Origin: Aurantimonas sp965217685
GTDB lineage: Bacteria > Pseudomonadota > Alphaproteobacteria > Rhizobiales > Rhizobiaceae
Reading direction: 5' to 3'
NCBI GenBank assembly: GCA_965217685.1
Contig: CBDCIZ010000003.1
Location: forward strand, 1,550,001-1,614,000
DNA length: 64,000 nt
This document shows, piece after piece, positions 61,636-64,000 of the stretch. The notes beneath the pieces are model-generated. The model was given only the letters and a program-made list of their open reading frames with translations, was not told where the DNA came from and made no database searches. Within the stretch, counting starts at the first letter, position 1; each line of letters opens with the position of its first letter. Both the position numbers and the translations under genes were made by a program.

Positions 61636-64000
61636 CAGCCGGCTCCCTCGCCGCTTTCGCCGCCGTCCTCGCCTCCGATCGACCATTCCTGCGCCCGGGC
61701 GAGATGGTCGTAATCGCCGGAGAAGTCGCCGGCCATGAAGGGTCGTTTGCGGGATTCGAAGGGTGTGGATTCGCGCTTCAGATGGGCGACCAGCTGGCGG
61801 AATTTCTCAAGCGATTCCGCGCTGAGATCGTCGGGGTCCACCGGCTCACCCTTTTTGCCGCCGTCGGTCTTCAGCCGGTCCTCGTAAAGCGTGCGCTCGC
61901 GCAGCCGCACGTATACGAGGTCCGAGACCGCCTTGCCCTTGCCGACCTCCCGAAAGCCGCCGCGCTTCGTCATCGCGCCTTCGAGCGGCAGCTGCGGGGC
62001 GAGCAGCGCCCGCGCCTGGGCCACGGAAGGTGTCGTGCCGGTCTTGAAGTCGAGGATTTCGACCGAACCGTCTTCCATCAGGTCGATGCGATCGGCCCGG
62101 CCGGTCAGCGTCGTCGCGATGTCGGCGAATTCCTCGGCACCGCCGATCTCTGCGTGGCGCAGCGTCACGCGCTCGTCGCGCTCGCGCTCCCAGACGAGAT
62201 AGTTGCCGGCCAGCGCTTCCATGCGCGGCCACCAGACCGCCTCGATATCCGGCGGCAGCACCTCCGCGTCGAATTTTTCGCGCGCGATGGCGAGCAGCGT
62301 GTCGCGCGCGGTCTCTTCCATAGGATCATGGCCGCGCGCAACGAAGGTGCCGAGGACGTCGTGAAACAGGCTGCCGCGCTCGGCCGCATGCGGATCGCGC
62401 ATCAGCTCCGGCAATGGCTCCAGCCGCAGAATTTTTCGCGCGTGGATGGCATAGGGGTCGCGGATCAACGTTTCGACCTCGGTCACCGAATAGCGGTCCG
62501 GCCGCCTGTCCAGCGGCGGACGCGGCTCGGGCCGCTTCGCAGGCGGCGTCCTGGCGCCGGTGTCGAGGGTGCGGGCGGCGGCAAGGTAAGGGGCGCCGGC
62601 TTCGCGCAGTCGCTCGGCGCCCTTGGGGCCGGCCAGCGTCTCGATCCGCTGCAGCCAGCGCGAGGCGATGGCCGGGGCGCCGTCCAGGCGACGCGACCGG
62701 GTGAGGATCACGGTCTTCGCGCCCATCGCCATCCAGAAATCGTGGGCGGAAAGGCCGATGCGTCGCTCGGGCGGATCGAGCAGGATCTCGCGGCGCATCA
62801 GCCGCGACAGGAACGCGCCGCTCTTGGCGCCCGCCGGCCAGGTGCCCTCGTTGAGCCCGGCGAGGATCGCCGTGTCGACGCTCTGCAGCCGCGCCTCCAG
62901 CGTGCCCCAGACGAAGGCTCTGGCCGAAAGGCCGGCGCGCGGCTGCACACCGATGCCGGCGGCAAGCGCTGCGACGACGTCGCCGAGTTCGAACGGCGCA
63001 AAGCCGAAATCCGTCCGCGGTGCCTCGACGATCCCGGCGAGAAAGCCGGCCAACGCCCGACCGTTGTCGCCCGCGTAGAGCTCGGAGGAATCGCCGGTTT
63101 CGTCGGCAGCCAGCGCCTCGAGGCAGCGGGTCAGAGCCGTCGCATAGTCGGCCAACTCGAGATCTGTGGGAGAGGCGGATTCTTCCTCGGCGCGCGCGCC
63201 CTTGGCTCGCTCGCTCTCGAAGGGCCGCGGACGAAACGCTGTCAGCGGCGCGAGCGCTGCCTCCAGCGCTTCGGCCATGCGCCGGCCGAGCTCGCGCTCG
63301 GCCTCTGGTAAAAGCCTGACCGGCCGGGCGGCGCGGCCGGTGGTGTCGAGGACTGTGCGATGGGTCGCATAGATCGCGGCGATATTCGCGCCATCGGCGA
63401 CGCCCACCGAACCGCGCAGCGCGATCATCTCGATCGATCGGGCGGCCCGCCGCGCTTGTGTTGCGCTCAGGCCCAGCCGTGTCAACGGGTGCTTGAGCAG
63501 CGAAACGAGGGCGATCGGGTCGCCGGGCGTGAGCGCCACGGCGATGGCGGTTGCCATCAGCGTGCCGGGGGCGGTGGAGGTAAGCGGCCGGCCGGCCGAA
63601 TCGTTGGCGGCGATGCCGAAGCGGGAGAGTTCGGCGACGACGCGGCGGGCCAGATTGCGGTCCGGCGTGATCAGCGCGGCAGTGGCCCTGGGATCGTCGA
63701 GCGCGTGGCGCATGGCGACGGCGATGGCCAGCGCCTCCTCGCGGGCGTCGGCCGCCTCGATCAACGCCATGCCGTCGAGGGATTGCGGCCCATGCCGGCC
63801 AGCGGTGTCGGCCCAGGCGTCGGTGGTCTCACAGGGCCGCAGTGCGTCGGCGAGGAAGGTCTCTCGGGCGTCGAGATCCGTTCGGGCGCCGCCGTCTGCG
63901 TCCGATAAACCCTCGGACGGAGCGGTCACCCCGGTCGCATCGTCGATCGCAGGGTCGTTTCTCGTACGCTCGCCGGCGCCTGCTTCCAGATGCACCACCG
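61635..64000 (-). CDS. addB: Double-strand break repair protein AddB, 5' end outside window
   Basis: Partner of AddA with a second nuclease domain, about 788 residues visible. The family is around 1000-1060 residues, so the N-terminal quarter lies beyond the right edge. Visible segments include EALAIAVAMRHALDDPRATAALITPD, IAANDSAGRPL, AGLNEGTWPAGAKSGAFLSR and MRREILLDPPERRIGLSAHD, FWMAMGAKTVILTRS. The C-terminal nuclease has GSLFHDVLGTF, TGRADRIDLMEDGSVEILDFKTGTTP (D and K of the motif) and QLPLEGAM. Stop and addA start share a base, so the two are translationally coupled. Confidence 0.95.
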   Translation of the reverse strand, partial: VVHLEAGAGERTRNDPAIDDATGVTAPSEGLSDADGGARTDLDARETFLADALRPCETTDAWADTAGRHGPQSLDGMALIEAADAREEALAIAVAMRHALDDPRATAALITPDRNLARRVVAELSRFGIAANDSAGRPLTSTAPGTLMATAIAVALTPGDPIALVSLLKHPLTRLGLSATQARRAARSIEMIALRGSVGVADGANIAAIYATHRTVLDTTGRAARPVRLLPEAERELGRRMAEALEAALAPLTAFRPRPFESERAKGARAEEESASPTDLELADYATALTRCLEALAADETGDSSELYAGDNGRALAGFLAGIVEAPRTDFGFAPFELGDVVAALAAGIGVQPRAGLSARAFVWGTLEARLQSVDTAILAGLNEGTWPAGAKSGAFLSRLMRREILLDPPERRIGLSAHDFWMAMGAKTVILTRSRRLDGAPAIASRWLQRIETLAGPKGAERLREAGAPYLAAARTLDTGARTPPAKRPEPRPPLDRRPDRYSVTEVETLIRDPYAIHARKILRLEPLPELMRDPHAAERGSLFHDVLGTFVARGHDPMEETARDTLLAIAREKFDAEVLPPDIEAVWWPRMEALAGNYLVWERERDERVTLRHAEIGGAEEFADIATTLTGRADRIDLMEDGSVEILDFKTGTTPSVAQARALLAPQLPLEGAMTKRGGFREVGKGKAVSDLVYVRLRERTLYEDRLKTDGGKKGEPVDPDDLSAESLEKFRQLVAHLKRESTPFESRKRPFMAGDFSGDYDHLARAQEWSIGGEDGGESGEGAG

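Overview
The window is about 64 kb of GC-rich (strongly GC3-biased) bacterial chromosome. Gene content points to an alphaproteobacterium of the order Hyphomicrobiales (Rhizobiales). The markers are an ActS/ActR (RegB/RegA) redox pair beside mmcB, a trpFBA-accD-folC block facing addB-addA-trxA, PmtA-type phospholipid methyltransferases next to dnaJ, an NrsF/ECF sigma pair, a rhizobial-type AccD without zinc-ribbon cysteines, a perfect CtrA-type box (TTAA-N7-TTAA) and rhizobia-like intergenic palindromes. I cannot name a genus. No rRNA, tRNA, CRISPR array, phage or insertion sequence was recognised. The window reads as ordinary chromosomal backbone.

Layout. 1-8.2 kb: the 5' part of a fused TRAP permease (runs off the left edge), an anti-sigma/ECF pair with a divergent secreted DUF1223 protein, a zinc-free medium-chain reductase, a TAXI-type TRAP receptor and malate synthase G. 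8.2-12.3 kb: a long palindromic repeat, mmcB, actR-actS and a ferritin-like YciE/YciF protein. 12.3-20.8 kb (minus strand): ilvD, hrpB and a ynjBCD-type ABC importer. 20.8-31.6 kb: an SDR, then a minus-strand series of PBP1A, dnaK, an acyltransferase-3, dnaJ, two tandem PmtA-like methyltransferases and an FMN reductase. 31.6-39 kb: a second SDR behind a 22-bp palindrome, a MipA/OmpV outer-membrane protein, an M20 dipeptidase, a DapA-family lyase and zwf. 39-47 kb: polA, a small ORF coupled to pyrF, DUF1330, a GNAT gene disrupted by a 97-bp tandem duplication, and an intracellular PHB depolymerase with a very long basic tail. 47-52 kb: cueR, an L,D-transpeptidase lipoprotein, a ceramidase-like membrane protein, small unknowns and a YgjP-type metallopeptidase. 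52-64 kb: trpF-trpB-trpA-accD-folC on the plus strand meets addB-addA-trxA on the minus strand. folC carries an apparent 1-nt frameshift near its end, and addB runs off the right edge.

The most noteworthy observations are: (i) PhaZ with a roughly 400-residue Lys/Ala/Pro-rich, histone-H1-like tail; (ii) the 97-bp direct duplication that frameshifts a GNAT gene and would be exactly reversible; (iii) two divergent ECF promoters of the form G(T/A)AACG-N16-CGAA linking an ECF/NrsF pair to a secreted thioredoxin-fold protein; (iv) a dnaK-dnaJ locus split by a strong terminator and an acyltransferase gene; (v) the folC frameshift that would make it read antisense through trxA. All calls come from reading the sequence. 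Family names are from recall of conserved motifs, not from a database search.
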